64,000 nucleotides of DNA from an uncultured Bacillaceae bacterium (GTDB taxonomy: Bacteria > Bacillota > Bacilli > Bacillales > Caldibacillaceae). Numbering within the stretch: position 1 is the stretch's first letter; every line of letters begins with the position of its first letter. The stretch covers positions 29,042 to 93,041 of the forward strand of contig CALGYZ010000023.1 of NCBI GenBank assembly GCA_937934645.1, in the 5' to 3' direction. A program made the position numbers and the translations under genes. The notes beneath the pieces were generated by a model. That model did no database searches and was not told where the DNA came from. It worked only from the letters and a program-made list of their open reading frames with translations. Of this stretch, positions 7,468 through 16,724 are shown in pieces.

Positions 7468-9222
7468 TTACTTGCTTTTCTGCGTGTAGTCACGTTTTCT
7501 CGGTTTGATCAAGGATACGTCAACATCTTCATAATGGAAATGCGGTGCTTCATCCGGACCTACGAACTTGGCCATTGTTGTCTTCAGCCATTCTTCGTCA
7601 TTCCGCTCAGGGAACTCAGGCTTGTAGTGTGCACCTCTTGATTCATCGCGATGATAAGCACCCAGTGTGATTACACGTGCAAGTTGCAACATATTGTACA
7701 ATTGTCTTGTAAATGTTGCACCCTGGTTGCTCCATTTTGCCGTATCGTTAATGTTGATGTTTTTCCAGCGTTCGAGCAACTCCTGAAGCTTTTCATCCGT
7801 TTTTAACAGACGGTCATTGTAACGGACAACTGTTACGTTGTCTGTCATCCATTCTCCTAATTCTTTATGGATGAGGTACGCATTCTCTGTACCGTCCATC
7901 TTCAGAATTTCTTCCCATTTTTCCTCTTCGTGTTTCTGGTAGCTGTCAAACAGGCTGGACGGCATTGCATCCGAGCTCTTCTCCAGTCCCTCAATGTATT
8001 TCACTGCATTCGGACCGGCCACCATTCCTCCGTAGATAGCTGACAACAAGGAGTTTGCGCCTAAACGGTTTGCACCGTGTTGTGAATAGTCACACTCACC
8101 GGCTGCAAATACTCCCTTAATATTTGTCATTTGGTCATAGTCAACCCATAGTCCGCCCATAGTATAGTGTACTGCCGGGAAGATTTTCATCGGTACTTTA
8201 CGCGGATCTTCGCCGGTAAATTTCTCATAAATTTCAATGATTCCGCCCAGTTTTACATCCAATTCATGCGGATCTTTATGGGACAGATCCAGGTACACCA
8301 TGTTTTCCCCGTTGATTCCCAGTTTCAGGTCAACGCAAACATGGAAAATTTCCCGTGTTGCAATATCCCGCGGTACCAGGTTTCCGTACAGCGGATATTT
8401 TTCCTCAAGGAAGTACCATGGTTTACCGTCCTTATACGTCCAAACCCGTCCTCCTTCACCTCGGGCAGATTCACTCATCAGACGGAGCTTGTCATCACCA
8501 GGGATTGCTGTCGGGTGAATTTGGATAAACTCACCGTTAGCATAATATGCACCTTGCTGGTAAAGAATTGACTGTGCTGATCCCGTGTTGATGACGGAGT
8601 TGGTGGATTTTCCGAAAATCATTCCGATTCCGCCTGTTGCCATAATTACGGCATCGGCAGGGAATGCTTTAATTTCCATAGATCTCAGATCTTGGGCAAC
8701 AATTCCGCGTGCAACTTGTTCGTCATCAAGAATTACACCCAGAAACTCCCAATATTCATATTTTGTCACCAGGCCGGCAGCTTCATGTCTGCGTACCTGT
8801 TCATCCAGGGCATAGAGCAATTGCTGTCCTGTTGTCGCCCCTGCATAAGCAGTGCGGTGGTACAATGTTCCTCCGAAGCGTCTGAAGTCAAGCAATCCTT
8901 CAGGTGTACGGTTAAACATTACACCCATTCGGTCAAATAAGTGAATGATTCCCGGTGCAGCCTCACACATTGCTTTTACCGGCGGCTGGTTAGCAAGGAA
9001 GTCCCCGCCGTAAATCGTATCGTCAAAGTGTTGCCATGGTGAGTCGCCTTCACCTTTCGTGTTTACGGCACCGTTAATTCCGCCTTGCGCACATACAGAG
9101 TGAGAACGTTTGACCGGTACTAACGAAAACAGTTCTACCGGAACTCCTGCTTCAGCTATTTTAACTGTTGCCATTAATCCGGCGAGACCGCCTCCGACAA
9201 CAATGATTTTTCCTTTTGACAT
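7468..9222 (-). CDS. sdhA: Succinate dehydrogenase flavoprotein subunit
   Basis: The catalytic subunit oxidising succinate to fumarate in the TCA cycle. The dinucleotide-binding motif GGGLAGLMATVK is at the N-terminus and HSVCAQGGINGAVN is the FAD-attachment region. HPTAIPG and RLMSESARGEGG are active-site segments. About 584 residues, close to the B. subtilis enzyme. A GTG four codons upstream (9234) abuts the ribosome-binding site with no spacing, so I take ATG 9222, which matches the B. subtilis N-terminus. Between sdhC and sdhB. Confidence 0.95.
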   Translation of the reverse strand: MSKGKIIVVGGGLAGLMATVKIAEAGVPVELFSLVPVKRSHSVCAQGGINGAVNTKGEGDSPWQHFDDTIYGGDFLANQPPVKAMCEAAPGIIHLFDRMGVMFNRTPEGLLDFRRFGGTLYHRTAYAGATTGQQLLYALDEQVRRHEAAGLVTKYEYWEFLGVILDDEQVARGIVAQDLRSMEIKAFPADAVIMATGGIGMIFGKSTNSVINTGSAQSILYQQGAYYANGEFIQIHPTAIPGDDKLRLMSESARGEGGRVWTYKDGKPWYFLEEKYPLYGNLVPRDIATREIFHVCVDLKLGINGENMVYLDLSHKDPHELDVKLGGIIEIYEKFTGEDPRKVPMKIFPAVHYTMGGLWVDYDQMTNIKGVFAAGECDYSQHGANRLGANSLLSAIYGGMVAGPNAVKYIEGLEKSSDAMPSSLFDSYQKHEEEKWEEILKMDGTENAYLIHKELGEWMTDNVTVVRYNDRLLKTDEKLQELLERWKNININDTAKWSNQGATFTRQLYNMLQLARVITLGAYHRDESRGAHYKPEFPERNDEEWLKTTMAKFVGPDEAPHFHYEDVDVSLIKPRKRDYTQKSK

Positions 9223-9332
9223 GCCAGAGCTCACTCCCTCAATTTTTCCTGTCGATCGTTAGTAGTTACGTACATAAACTTTTTTCCGTAGAAAGCAAGA
9301 ATTAATTATTTTTGAAAACTATTTTTCTATCA

Positions 9333-9944
9333 TTATGCAAATGCCAGAATTGCACTAATTCCCACGTATGACAAGAAGATAAAGAATAACATTGTTACAT
9401 AAGTTAAAATCCGTTGAGAGCGCGGTGTTACTGTGATTCCCCAGCTTACGAGGAAAGACCACAATCCGTTGGACAGGTGGAATGTAGCTGACAAAATACC
9501 CACGATATAAAACGCCAGCATCCACGGATTATCGACTATATTTGCCATCATATCAAAATTAACTTCCGCGCCGAAAAATGCTTTTTGCAACCGTGTCTCC
9601 CAAACATGCCAAGCAATAAAGATGACTAAAAAGATTCCCGTAATTCTTTGCAAGAGGAACATCCAGTTCCGGAAGAATCCAAACCTGTTAAAATTATGTT
9701 TGGCCGTAAAAGCGATATATACTCCGTAAATCGCATGATAGACGATCGGAATATATATTAATAAGAACTCCAAAATTAACAGGAATGGAAGATTGGCCAT
9801 GAAGCCTGATGCTTTGTTGTAAGCTTCCGGTCCTCTTGTTGCACTATAGTTTATCAATAAGTGCACAGTTAAAAATAAGCCCACCGGTATGACCCCGAGC
9901 AACGAGTGCAGTCTCCGGTGAAAAAACTCCTTGTTATTAGCCAT
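9333..9944 (-). CDS. sdhC: Succinate dehydrogenase cytochrome b558 subunit
   Basis: The 203-residue membrane anchor, with five predicted transmembrane helices, holds two haems in the Bacillus enzyme and passes electrons to menaquinone. The known B. subtilis axial ligands are conserved in position: His28 in TVHLLIN and His70 in VYHAIYG can be counted directly, with further histidines in WHVWE and TFHLSNG. First gene of sdhCAB. The 295-base gap to the divergent yslB is AT-rich and must carry the sdh promoter, but I could not find a convincing consensus. Confidence 0.95.
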   Translation of the reverse strand: MANNKEFFHRRLHSLLGVIPVGLFLTVHLLINYSATRGPEAYNKASGFMANLPFLLILEFLLIYIPIVYHAIYGVYIAFTAKHNFNRFGFFRNWMFLLQRITGIFLVIFIAWHVWETRLQKAFFGAEVNFDMMANIVDNPWMLAFYIVGILSATFHLSNGLWSFLVSWGITVTPRSQRILTYVTMLFFIFLSYVGISAILAFA

Positions 9945-10239
9945 CTTAAAATGAACCCCCCTTATTTTTCCTGCCCTATAAATTTTGGAAACTATGGCAA
10001 ATATATGACAACTTTATTGTAAACCTTTTTTAGCATACCGTCAAGAAAACGGATACAGAATATATAACATTTCGACAATGTTTTTATGGTTTGTTGAAAC
10101 CACACTAACACAAGTATGACAATATCCTGACAATTTTATCCTTTTTTTGCAAATATATTAATATAATTTTCCAATGAAAAATGATAAATAAACCACCGGA
10201 AATTGTATATAATAGATTTAAAGAAAAGGGGGTTTATGA

Positions 10240-10683
10240 TTGAGTAAAAATAATGACGAGCAAGCTGTTGACATCATAAGTTTCTCTGTTCCCGCCTTCG
10301 GATACGAATTAATTCGGGAAGAGCTTATGGATGATCTGCTTGGAAATGACAAACCCGGCATTTTATACTGGGCGGGAAAACGGATTGCGAGAAAATACCC
10401 GCTGTTTTCAATTGAGGAAATCACCGAATTTTTCTCGAATGCCGGATGGGGAAATTTAACATTGGAATATGAAAAAAAATATGAAATGGGTTTTTCTTTA
10501 ACTAGCGAGCTGATTAAAAACCGGCTTTCAGCGAAAACTTCCGCTACCTTCCAGTTGGAAGCGGGATTTCTTGCAGAACAAATTAAACGGATTAAAAAAG
10601 TATATGCCGAAACTTTTGAACATCCGAAAAAAAAGGTCGGAACCGTCCGTTTTATCGTTCGCTGGGATGAAGAAACAGATTAG
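10240..10683 (+). CDS. yslB: YslB family protein (DUF2507)
   Basis: A 147-residue cytoplasmic protein whose sequence and place, divergent from sdhC and next to uvrC, match B. subtilis YslB. The family belongs to the V4R/DUF2507 type of possible small-molecule-binding proteins; its function is unknown. The start is TTG 10240 with AAAGGGGG eight bases upstream; an out-of-frame ATG just before it stops after three codons. Confidence 0.85.
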   Translation: MSKNNDEQAVDIISFSVPAFGYELIREELMDDLLGNDKPGILYWAGKRIARKYPLFSIEEITEFFSNAGWGNLTLEYEKKYEMGFSLTSELIKNRLSAKTSATFQLEAGFLAEQIKRIKKVYAETFEHPKKKVGTVRFIVRWDEETD

Positions 10684-10730
10684 TCGAATGTCTTTTTGTT
10701 ATAGCATTTCCAAATTTCATACATATTGCA

Positions 10731-10776
10731 AAAAAATGCAGACTGTCCGGATGTTTTTATGGACAGTCTGCTTTTT
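10731..10776. terminator. Bidirectional terminator between yslB and uvrC
   Basis: GCAGACTGTCC (10738-10748) pairs with GGACAGTCTGC (10761-10771), with an A run on the left and TTTTTAATC on the right. Confidence 0.85.
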
Positions 10777-10782
10777 AATCTC

Positions 10783-12570
10783 TCACTTTCCGGTCTCCTG
10801 TAATGTTTGGACAATTGCCTCCGCTACTTTTGCAGGAATTCCGATTTTTACAAAATCCTCCTGTTTTGCCTCCTTCATTTTTTTGACAGAACCGAAATGC
10901 CTGATCAGCAGCCTTTTTCTTTTTTCACCGACACCAGGAATTTGATCAAGAACAGATTGGAACATCGATTTCCCGCGCACCTGGCGGTGAAACGTTATAG
11001 CAAAACGGTGGACTTCGTCTTGAATCCGCTGGAGAAGATAAAACTCCGGGCTGCGGCGTTCTAACGGAACGGTTTCCGGCGGATCCCCATATAACAAATT
11101 GGCTGTCCGGTGTTTTTCATCCTTAACAAGACCCGCAACAGGAATATCCAGATTCAATTCGTTCTGCAAAATATCTTTTGCCGCTTCAATCTGCCCTTTG
11201 CCGCCGTCAACAATGATGAGGTCCGGCAATGGGGATCCTTCTTTTAACACCCGGGTATATCTGCGCCTGATCACTTCCCGCATGGATTCATAATCATCCG
11301 GTCCTTCCACCGTTTTAATTTTGTATTTCCGGTACTCTTTTTTATCCGGACGGCCGTTTGTAAAAACAACCATGGCAGAAACCGGACTTGTGCCTTGAAT
11401 ATTGGAGTTGTCAAATGCTTCAATCCGGTACGGTGTGTAGATTCCCATGATTTTCCCCAGCTTTTCGACTGCTTTAATCGTCCGTTCCTCATCCCGTTCA
11501 AGAAGAGTAAACTTCTCCTTCAATGCAATGGAAGCATTTTTCTTTGCCAAATCCACCAACTCTTTTTTCTGTCCGCGCATGGGCTGGACAATTTTTACGT
11601 TCAGCAATTCTTTCAACAGATCCCCGTCCAGCTCCCTGGGGATCAAAATTTCCTTTGGTTTAAAGTTATTTGGCTCTTCATAGAACTGGCCGATAAATGA
11701 AAGCATTTCCTCTTCCGGTTCATCGTAATACGGCACAATGGATACGTCCCGTTCAATCATTTTTCCCTGGCGGATGAAAAAAACCTGGACACATAACCAT
11801 CCTTTATCATAAGCATACCCGAACACATCCCGGTCGACAAAATCCTGCATAATCATTTTTTGCTTTTCCATCGTCGTCTCAATGGCGCTGATTTTATCCC
11901 GGTATTCTTTTGCACGTTCAAAATCAAGGGCTTCCGCTGCTTTTTCCATTCTTTTGACTAATTCCTTTTTTACTTCCTTATATCCGCCGTTCAAAAACTT
12001 TGTAATTTCCTCGGTCATTTTTTTATATGTGCTTTCCTCAATTTTTTGGACGCAAGGGGCGAGGCATTGGCCGATATGGTAGTAAAGACAGACACGGTCC
12101 GGAAGGGTGGAACATTTGCGGAGCGGGTACAAACGATCCAGTAATTTTTTTGTTTCCTTTGCGGCTTGAACGTTCGGATACGGGCCAAAATATTTTCCTT
12201 TATCTTTTTTAACTCTCCGGGTAATAATCAAACGCGGATGTCGTTCCGCGGTTAATTTTATGAAGGGGTAGCTTTTGTCGTCCTTTAACAACACATTATA
12301 TTTCGGAGTATGTTTTTTAATTAAATTCATTTCCAATATGAGTGCTTCTAAATCGGATGATGTAACGATGTACTCAAAATCTTCAATTTCATTTACAAGT
12401 GCTTGTGTTTTTCCGTCATGGGTACCGGTAAAATAAGACCGCACCCGGTTTTTTAATATTTTTGCTTTTCCTACATAAATAATTGTGCCTTGACGGTCCT
12501 TCATTAAATAACATCCGGGCTGTTCCGGCAACACTGCCAGCTTTTCCTGTATCCTTTGTTTTTTGTCCAA
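10783..12570 (-). CDS. uvrC: Excinuclease ABC subunit C
   Basis: UvrC makes both incisions in nucleotide excision repair. Domains in order: GIY-YIG nuclease (QPGCYLMKDRQGTIIYVGKAK, read here as the family motif), cysteine cluster (RKCS, CLYYHIGQCLAPC), UVR motif (FERAKEYRDKI), RNase-H-like nuclease (EAFDNSNIQGTSPVSAMV), and C-terminal helix-hairpin-helix repeats (IPGVGEKRKRLL). I start at TTG 12570, giving 595 residues like B. subtilis; upstream in-frame codons lie inside the trxA terminator hairpin. No separate promoter is evident, so it probably depends on read-through from trxA. Confidence 0.94.
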   Translation of the reverse strand: MDKKQRIQEKLAVLPEQPGCYLMKDRQGTIIYVGKAKILKNRVRSYFTGTHDGKTQALVNEIEDFEYIVTSSDLEALILEMNLIKKHTPKYNVLLKDDKSYPFIKLTAERHPRLIITRRVKKDKGKYFGPYPNVQAAKETKKLLDRLYPLRKCSTLPDRVCLYYHIGQCLAPCVQKIEESTYKKMTEEITKFLNGGYKEVKKELVKRMEKAAEALDFERAKEYRDKISAIETTMEKQKMIMQDFVDRDVFGYAYDKGWLCVQVFFIRQGKMIERDVSIVPYYDEPEEEMLSFIGQFYEEPNNFKPKEILIPRELDGDLLKELLNVKIVQPMRGQKKELVDLAKKNASIALKEKFTLLERDEERTIKAVEKLGKIMGIYTPYRIEAFDNSNIQGTSPVSAMVVFTNGRPDKKEYRKYKIKTVEGPDDYESMREVIRRRYTRVLKEGSPLPDLIIVDGGKGQIEAAKDILQNELNLDIPVAGLVKDEKHRTANLLYGDPPETVPLERRSPEFYLLQRIQDEVHRFAITFHRQVRGKSMFQSVLDQIPGVGEKRKRLLIRHFGSVKKMKEAKQEDFVKIGIPAKVAEAIVQTLQETGK

Positions 12571-12594
12571 TTGTTCATCACCAACTTTTCTATC

Positions 12595-12627
12595 AAAAAA
12601 ACAGCCCAATAATTGGACTGTTTTTTT
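12595..12627 (-). terminator. Intrinsic terminator between trxA and uvrC
   Basis: AACAGCCCAAT pairs with ATTGGACTGTT (one G-U on the minus-strand RNA), followed by seven T. Partial read-through would feed uvrC. Confidence 0.8.
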
Positions 12628-12664
12628 GCTGATTATTTCAGGATTTAATTTTATTATAAAAGAA

Positions 12665-12979
12665 TTATAAATGATTGTTAATAACTTCTACTAAAGCTTC
12701 TTTTGGACGGTACCCGACAACTTTGTCAACAATTTCCCCGTCTTTAAACAAAATTAAAGTTGGAATGCTCATCACACCGTATTTTGCGGCAGTTTCCTGG
12801 TTTTCATCAACATCCAGTTTTACAATTTTCACTTTATCGCCCATTTCAGCATCAAGTTCTTCGAGCACCGGAGCGATCATTCTGCACGGACCGCACCATG
12901 TAGCCCAAAAGTCCGCAAGCACCAGGCCCTGGCTGATTTCCTGGCTGAATGTTTCATCAGTAGCATTTACAATTGCCAT
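12665..12979 (-). CDS. trxA: Thioredoxin
   Basis: A 104-residue thioredoxin with the redox motif WCGPC (Cys29, Cys32), a cis-proline region SIPTLILFKDG and the usual beta-alpha fold. It reduces cytoplasmic protein disulfides, including ribonucleotide reductase. GGGAGGG sits just upstream of ATG 12979, so I take that start instead of the TTG five codons earlier. Between etfA and uvrC, as in B. subtilis. Confidence 0.97.
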   Translation of the reverse strand: MAIVNATDETFSQEISQGLVLADFWATWCGPCRMIAPVLEELDAEMGDKVKIVKLDVDENQETAAKYGVMSIPTLILFKDGEIVDKVVGYRPKEALVEVINNHL

Positions 12980-13186
12980 TTTTGACCCTCCCAAAAATTT
13001 TCTTTGTCATCTACATTGTGCAATACAAGTAATTTTTCTCAAGACCATTTTACCCTAAAGCGGTTAAAATAACCACTAATTGAAACTGGCCGCTCATATC
13101 CCCCTCCTGCAAAATCATGATAAATGAACGGAAGCTCAAACTAGTCTTGTGCATTAGGCATTTATACCAATCTATTCCGGAGGCAG

Positions 13187-13244
13187 AAAAAAGCCGTCCA
13201 ACATAAGGATTCCGGAAAATTCCTATATCCTTCCATTGAACGGC
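13187..13244 (-). terminator. Terminator of the lcfA-fadR-fadB-etfBA operon
   Basis: A long imperfect hairpin with outer arms GCCGT/ACGGC (13193-13197 and 13240-13244) and inner paired segments AAGGAT and GGAAT. It is followed on the minus strand by TTTTTT. A second short hairpin (13248-13264) lies at the etfA stop. Confidence 0.75.
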
Positions 13245-13264
13245 ATTACCCGAAGAATTCGGGT

Positions 13265-14242
13265 TCAAACGTTAATTTTTAATTTTTTAATTTCTTCGGT
13301 AAGAAGAGGAACAACATCGAATAAGTCACCGACAATTCCATAATCCGCTATGTTGAAAATATTTGCATCGGGATCTTTATTAATCGCAACAATGACTTTT
13401 GAGTTTGACATACCGGCTAAATGCTGTATGGCCCCGGAAATTCCACAGGCAATATAAAGGTCCGGTGTAACAACTTTTCCGGTTTGTCCAATTTGCAAAG
13501 AATAGTCACAATATCCGGCGTCACATGCCCCACGGGATGCACCGACTGCACCGCCCAAAGCATCGGCCAGCTCTTGCAGGATTTTAAAGCCTTCGGCGCT
13601 CTTGACTCCTCTTCCTCCTGCTACAACTACTTTAGCCTCCGATAAATCGATCCCTTCACTTGTTTTGCGGACAATTTTCTTGATAACCGTGCGCAAGTCT
13701 TTAATATCAACATCCAACTTTTCCACATTGCCAGTACGGAATTCATCTTTTTCCGGAGCAGAAATATTGTTCGGACGGATCGTGGCAAAGATAATACCGT
13801 CTGTAATGATTTTCTTTTCAAATGCTTTTCCGGAGTAAATGGGACGGGTAAAGACAATATTCCTCCCGGTAATTTCCACATCAACGGCATCCGAAATTAA
13901 TCCAGATCCGAGTTTGCTTGCAATTTTCGGCGCCAGATCTTTCCCCAGGGAAGTATGTCCGATGATGATCGCATCCGGATTTTCTTTTTCAATTACCGCG
14001 AGAAAAGCTTGTGAAAAGCCGTCTGTCGTGTAGTTTTTCAAGTTCTCATGTTCAACGGTGACAACCCGGTCCGCTCCATAATGAATGAATTCACCGGCGA
14101 GATGTTTGACTGAGTTCCCCAATAATACACCCGTTACTTCTCCGCCCTCGGAAACAGTTTTTGCCGCAGCCACTGCTTCAAAGGATATGTGGCGGAACTT
14201 TCCGTCCTTCAACTCTCCCAAAACTAGTACTTTTCGCGCCAT
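13265..14242 (-). CDS. etfA: Electron transfer flavoprotein alpha subunit
   Basis: A 325-residue ETF alpha subunit that, with EtfB, carries electrons from acyl-CoA dehydrogenase to the respiratory chain. The N-terminal domain starts MARKVLVLGELKDGK. The C-terminal FAD-binding domain contains VVAGGRGVKSAEG, GASRGACDAGY, QIGQTGKVVTPDLYIACGIS and INKDPDANIF. AAGGAGGGTG precedes the ATG. It follows etfB by 27 bases and is last in the fatty-acid degradation operon. Confidence 0.96.
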   Translation of the reverse strand: MARKVLVLGELKDGKFRHISFEAVAAAKTVSEGGEVTGVLLGNSVKHLAGEFIHYGADRVVTVEHENLKNYTTDGFSQAFLAVIEKENPDAIIIGHTSLGKDLAPKIASKLGSGLISDAVDVEITGRNIVFTRPIYSGKAFEKKIITDGIIFATIRPNNISAPEKDEFRTGNVEKLDVDIKDLRTVIKKIVRKTSEGIDLSEAKVVVAGGRGVKSAEGFKILQELADALGGAVGASRGACDAGYCDYSLQIGQTGKVVTPDLYIACGISGAIQHLAGMSNSKVIVAINKDPDANIFNIADYGIVGDLFDVVPLLTEEIKKLKINV

Positions 14243-14269
14243 CCTAACACCCTCCTTATATTTATGTAA

Positions 14270-15046
14270 TCAGATCACTTTCGCTTCTTTTTGCAACAGG
14301 GAAACGAGTTCAGATACTTGTTTCTCGATCTCTCCTTCCAAAATTTTTCCGGCTTCTTTTTCCGGAGGCAAAAATCTGTCTATTGTTTTTGTTTTCGGTT
14401 GCACGTCGTCTTCATCCAGCCCCAAATCATCCAACTCCAGCACTTCAAGCGGCTTCTTTTTTGCTTTCATAATTCCCGGAAGAGACGGATAACGCGGTTC
14501 GTTTAATCCCTGTTGGGCTGTCACCAATAACGGCAGCGTGGTTTCTATTTTTTCTTCATCCCCTTCCACATCCCGTACAATGTTCACTTTCTTTCCGTCA
14601 ATTTCAATGTCCGTAATTGTCGTTACACAGGGGATGTTCAATAAATCGGCCACCCGGGGTCCCACCTGTCCGGAAGCATGATCAATCGCCACATTTCCTG
14701 CTAATATCAATTCGGCATCTTTGTCTTTTAAATATTCCGCTAAAATTACTGAAGTTGTATATTGATCTGTTTCTTCCAAATCGTCTTCCACATTAATTAA
14801 AACCGCTTTGTCCGCCCCCATTGCCAATGCTGTACGAAGCTGTTTTTCAGCTTCTTCATTCCCAACAGTAACAACCGTTACTTCCCCGCCGTGTTTTTCA
14901 CGCAATTGTATTGCTTCTTCCACCGCGTACTCATCGTACGGGTTAATGATAAATTCAGCATCTTCTTCATTTATCTTGCCATTTTCAATGGTGATTTTTT
15001 CCTCTGTATCCAGCGTCCGTTTTAACAAAACATAAATATTCATCAT
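14270..15046 (-). CDS. etfB: Electron transfer flavoprotein beta subunit
   Basis: A 258-residue ETF beta subunit with the AMP-binding type fold. Characteristic segments are YVLLKRTLDTEEKI, INPYDEYAVEEA, TVGNEEAEKQLRTALAMGADKA and GNVAIDHASGQVGP. Two adjacent ATG codons (15046 and 15043) follow GGGAGGGAAG; either may be used. Pairs with EtfA for beta-oxidation. Confidence 0.96.
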   Translation of the reverse strand: MMNIYVLLKRTLDTEEKITIENGKINEEDAEFIINPYDEYAVEEAIQLREKHGGEVTVVTVGNEEAEKQLRTALAMGADKAVLINVEDDLEETDQYTTSVILAEYLKDKDAELILAGNVAIDHASGQVGPRVADLLNIPCVTTITDIEIDGKKVNIVRDVEGDEEKIETTLPLLVTAQQGLNEPRYPSLPGIMKAKKKPLEVLELDDLGLDEDDVQPKTKTIDRFLPPEKEAGKILEGEIEKQVSELVSLLQKEAKVI

Positions 15047-15125
15047 CTTCCCTCCCTTAATTAATCAGAAACTATTTATTTCCTATACAGATGTATATTT
15101 AAAATGTTCAGAATTTTTTTAATGA

Positions 15126-15887
15126 TTATTTTCCTTTAAACACCGGCTTTCTTTTCTCTAAAAATGCTTGTCTGCCTTCCTTCGCATCCTCTGTCACAAA
15201 AAGTTCACCGAAATAGTCAGCTTCCTTTTCCAGTGCGTATTTTCCATGATCAAATACTAAGTCAAGGACCACTCTCACAGATAAGGGGCTTTTGTTTTCC
15301 AGCTTTTTTGCCAATTGCATCGCTTCTTTCAAAACATTCGAATCCGGTACGGCTTTCAGCGCCAGACCGTATTCAACCGCTTCTGTTCCTGAAACCGGTT
15401 CGCCTGTGAGCATCATTTCTAGCGCTTTTTCCCTTCCGGTATACCGGGGCAGTCGTTGTGTACCGCCGAACCCGGGTACGATTCCAAGTTGAAGTTCCGG
15501 CAGACCGAGTTTTGCCGCCTCACCGACAATGCGGATGTGGCAGCTCATTGCCAGTTCCAACCCCCCGCCCAAAGCGGCCCCGTGAATTGCTGCAATGACC
15601 GGTTTGGAAAATCGTTCAATTTTTTCAAAAACATTTTGTCCCTGTCTGGATAAATCCCGGGCCCGCTCTTTCGAAGGAATGCCAGTGAATTCTTTTATAT
15701 CGGCGCCGGCGGAAAAAAATCTTCCTTCCCCGTGAAGAACTACTGCCCGAGTCTTTTGATCGTTTTCCAGTTCAGTGAAAATAGTGTCCAATTCCCGGAT
15801 AACTTCCGTTGACAAAGCGTTGGCTGGCGGCCGGTTCAGCGAAACCACCGCTGTAAACCCTTCTTTTCTTATTTTTACAAACTCCAT
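15126..15887 (-). CDS. fadB: Enoyl-CoA hydratase
   Basis: A 253-residue crotonase-fold enzyme that adds water to trans-2-enoyl-CoA in beta-oxidation. The oxyanion-hole segments FSAGADIKEF and AAIHGAALGGGLELAMSC and the catalytic glutamate region PELQLGIVPGFGGTQRL are present. I take ATG 15887, preceded by GGAGTGAAAGGG, rather than the upstream TTG. It lies between fadR and etfB as in the B. subtilis operon repressed by FadR. Confidence 0.93.
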   Translation of the reverse strand: MEFVKIRKEGFTAVVSLNRPPANALSTEVIRELDTIFTELENDQKTRAVVLHGEGRFFSAGADIKEFTGIPSKERARDLSRQGQNVFEKIERFSKPVIAAIHGAALGGGLELAMSCHIRIVGEAAKLGLPELQLGIVPGFGGTQRLPRYTGREKALEMMLTGEPVSGTEAVEYGLALKAVPDSNVLKEAMQLAKKLENKSPLSVRVVLDLVFDHGKYALEKEADYFGELFVTEDAKEGRQAFLEKRKPVFKGK

Positions 15888-15973
15888 CCCTTTCACTCCC
15901 AACCAGTCATTCTATTAAATGATTATATAAATAAAACCCAAAATAATCAATAATATTAAAAAATATCAGAAAA

Positions 15974-16579
15974 TTATTTATGTTCCTGTTTTCTGTTTCT
16001 TCTTCCGCAACCGTTCATTAGTAATCGATGAACATCCGGTACCAACGAAACCAAATCATATTTTTGTTCGTTCATAACCCATGTCGTCACCGTTTCATCA
16101 ATTGTGCCGAAAATCATTTGCCTTGCCAGCCGGACATCCAGTTGTTCATCAAACTCTTTGTTTTTAATTCCTTCTTCCAAAATTTGATCAATCAGCTGTA
16201 AATAGTCTTTTAAAATGCGGTTAATTTGCTGGCGCAACTCTTTATTCGTTTGCCGCAGTTCCAGCTGGGTTACAACGGCCAGATGCCGGTCTTCCGCAAG
16301 TTTTTTAAAATGATTTTCAATAAGCAGCAGTAATTTTTCCGACGCCGAACTTTTTTTATTCATTCCTTCTGCAAGATCGTGGATAAATGTCCCCATTTTT
16401 TCACGGAAAAGGGAAATCAAAATATCTTCTTTATTCTGGAAATAAAGATAAATCGTTCCGTCGGCAACTCCGGCTTCTCTGGCAATTTTGGAAACCTGGG
16501 ATTTGTGATATCCGTTTTCTGCAATGGTAATCACAGCTGCATCGATAATCTTTTTGTATTTTGGCTTGTTGCTTTTCAA
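15974..16579 (-). CDS. fadR: Fatty-acid degradation repressor FadR (TetR family)
   Basis: A TetR-type repressor very similar to B. subtilis FadR (YsiA). The helix-turn-helix is about residues 10-55 (IDAAVITIAENGYHKSQVSK, then AGVADGTIYLYFQNKEDILI), and the C-terminal ligand domain contains VRLARQMIFGTIDETVTTWV. In B. subtilis it blocks beta-oxidation genes and is released by long-chain acyl-CoA. Start taken as TTG 16579 with AGGTGA six bases upstream. A matching palindrome lies 40 bases upstream (16619-16638). Confidence 0.94.
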   Translation of the reverse strand: MKSNKPKYKKIIDAAVITIAENGYHKSQVSKIAREAGVADGTIYLYFQNKEDILISLFREKMGTFIHDLAEGMNKKSSASEKLLLLIENHFKKLAEDRHLAVVTQLELRQTNKELRQQINRILKDYLQLIDQILEEGIKNKEFDEQLDVRLARQMIFGTIDETVTTWVMNEQKYDLVSLVPDVHRLLMNGCGRRNRKQEHK

Positions 16580-16618
16580 TGGCTTCACCTGCAAATTATT
16601 ATATGTTTTTATTCATCA

Positions 16619-16638
16619 ATGAATGAATGCTCATTCAT
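16619..16638. promoter_or_regulatory. FadR operator
   Basis: ATGAATGA (16619-16626) and TCATTCAT (16631-16638) form a perfect 8-bp-armed palindrome around ATGC, matching the TGAATGAnnnnTCATTCA sites of B. subtilis FadR. It lies between lcfA and fadR, which points to autoregulation and an internal promoter. I found no second copy ahead of lcfA. Confidence 0.8.
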
Positions 16639-16724
16639 AATTTGATCGTAAAATTTTCCGGTCTTTTGTCAATCCGGGTTGTCCATTTTACCGGTAAAAA
16701 ACAACGGAATATGATACTTGGAAC

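Noticed and set aside
13050..13268. 72-codon minus-strand frame downstream of etfA
   Set aside because: It overlaps the etfA stop and terminator hairpin, with no ribosome-binding site; it reads as non-coding.
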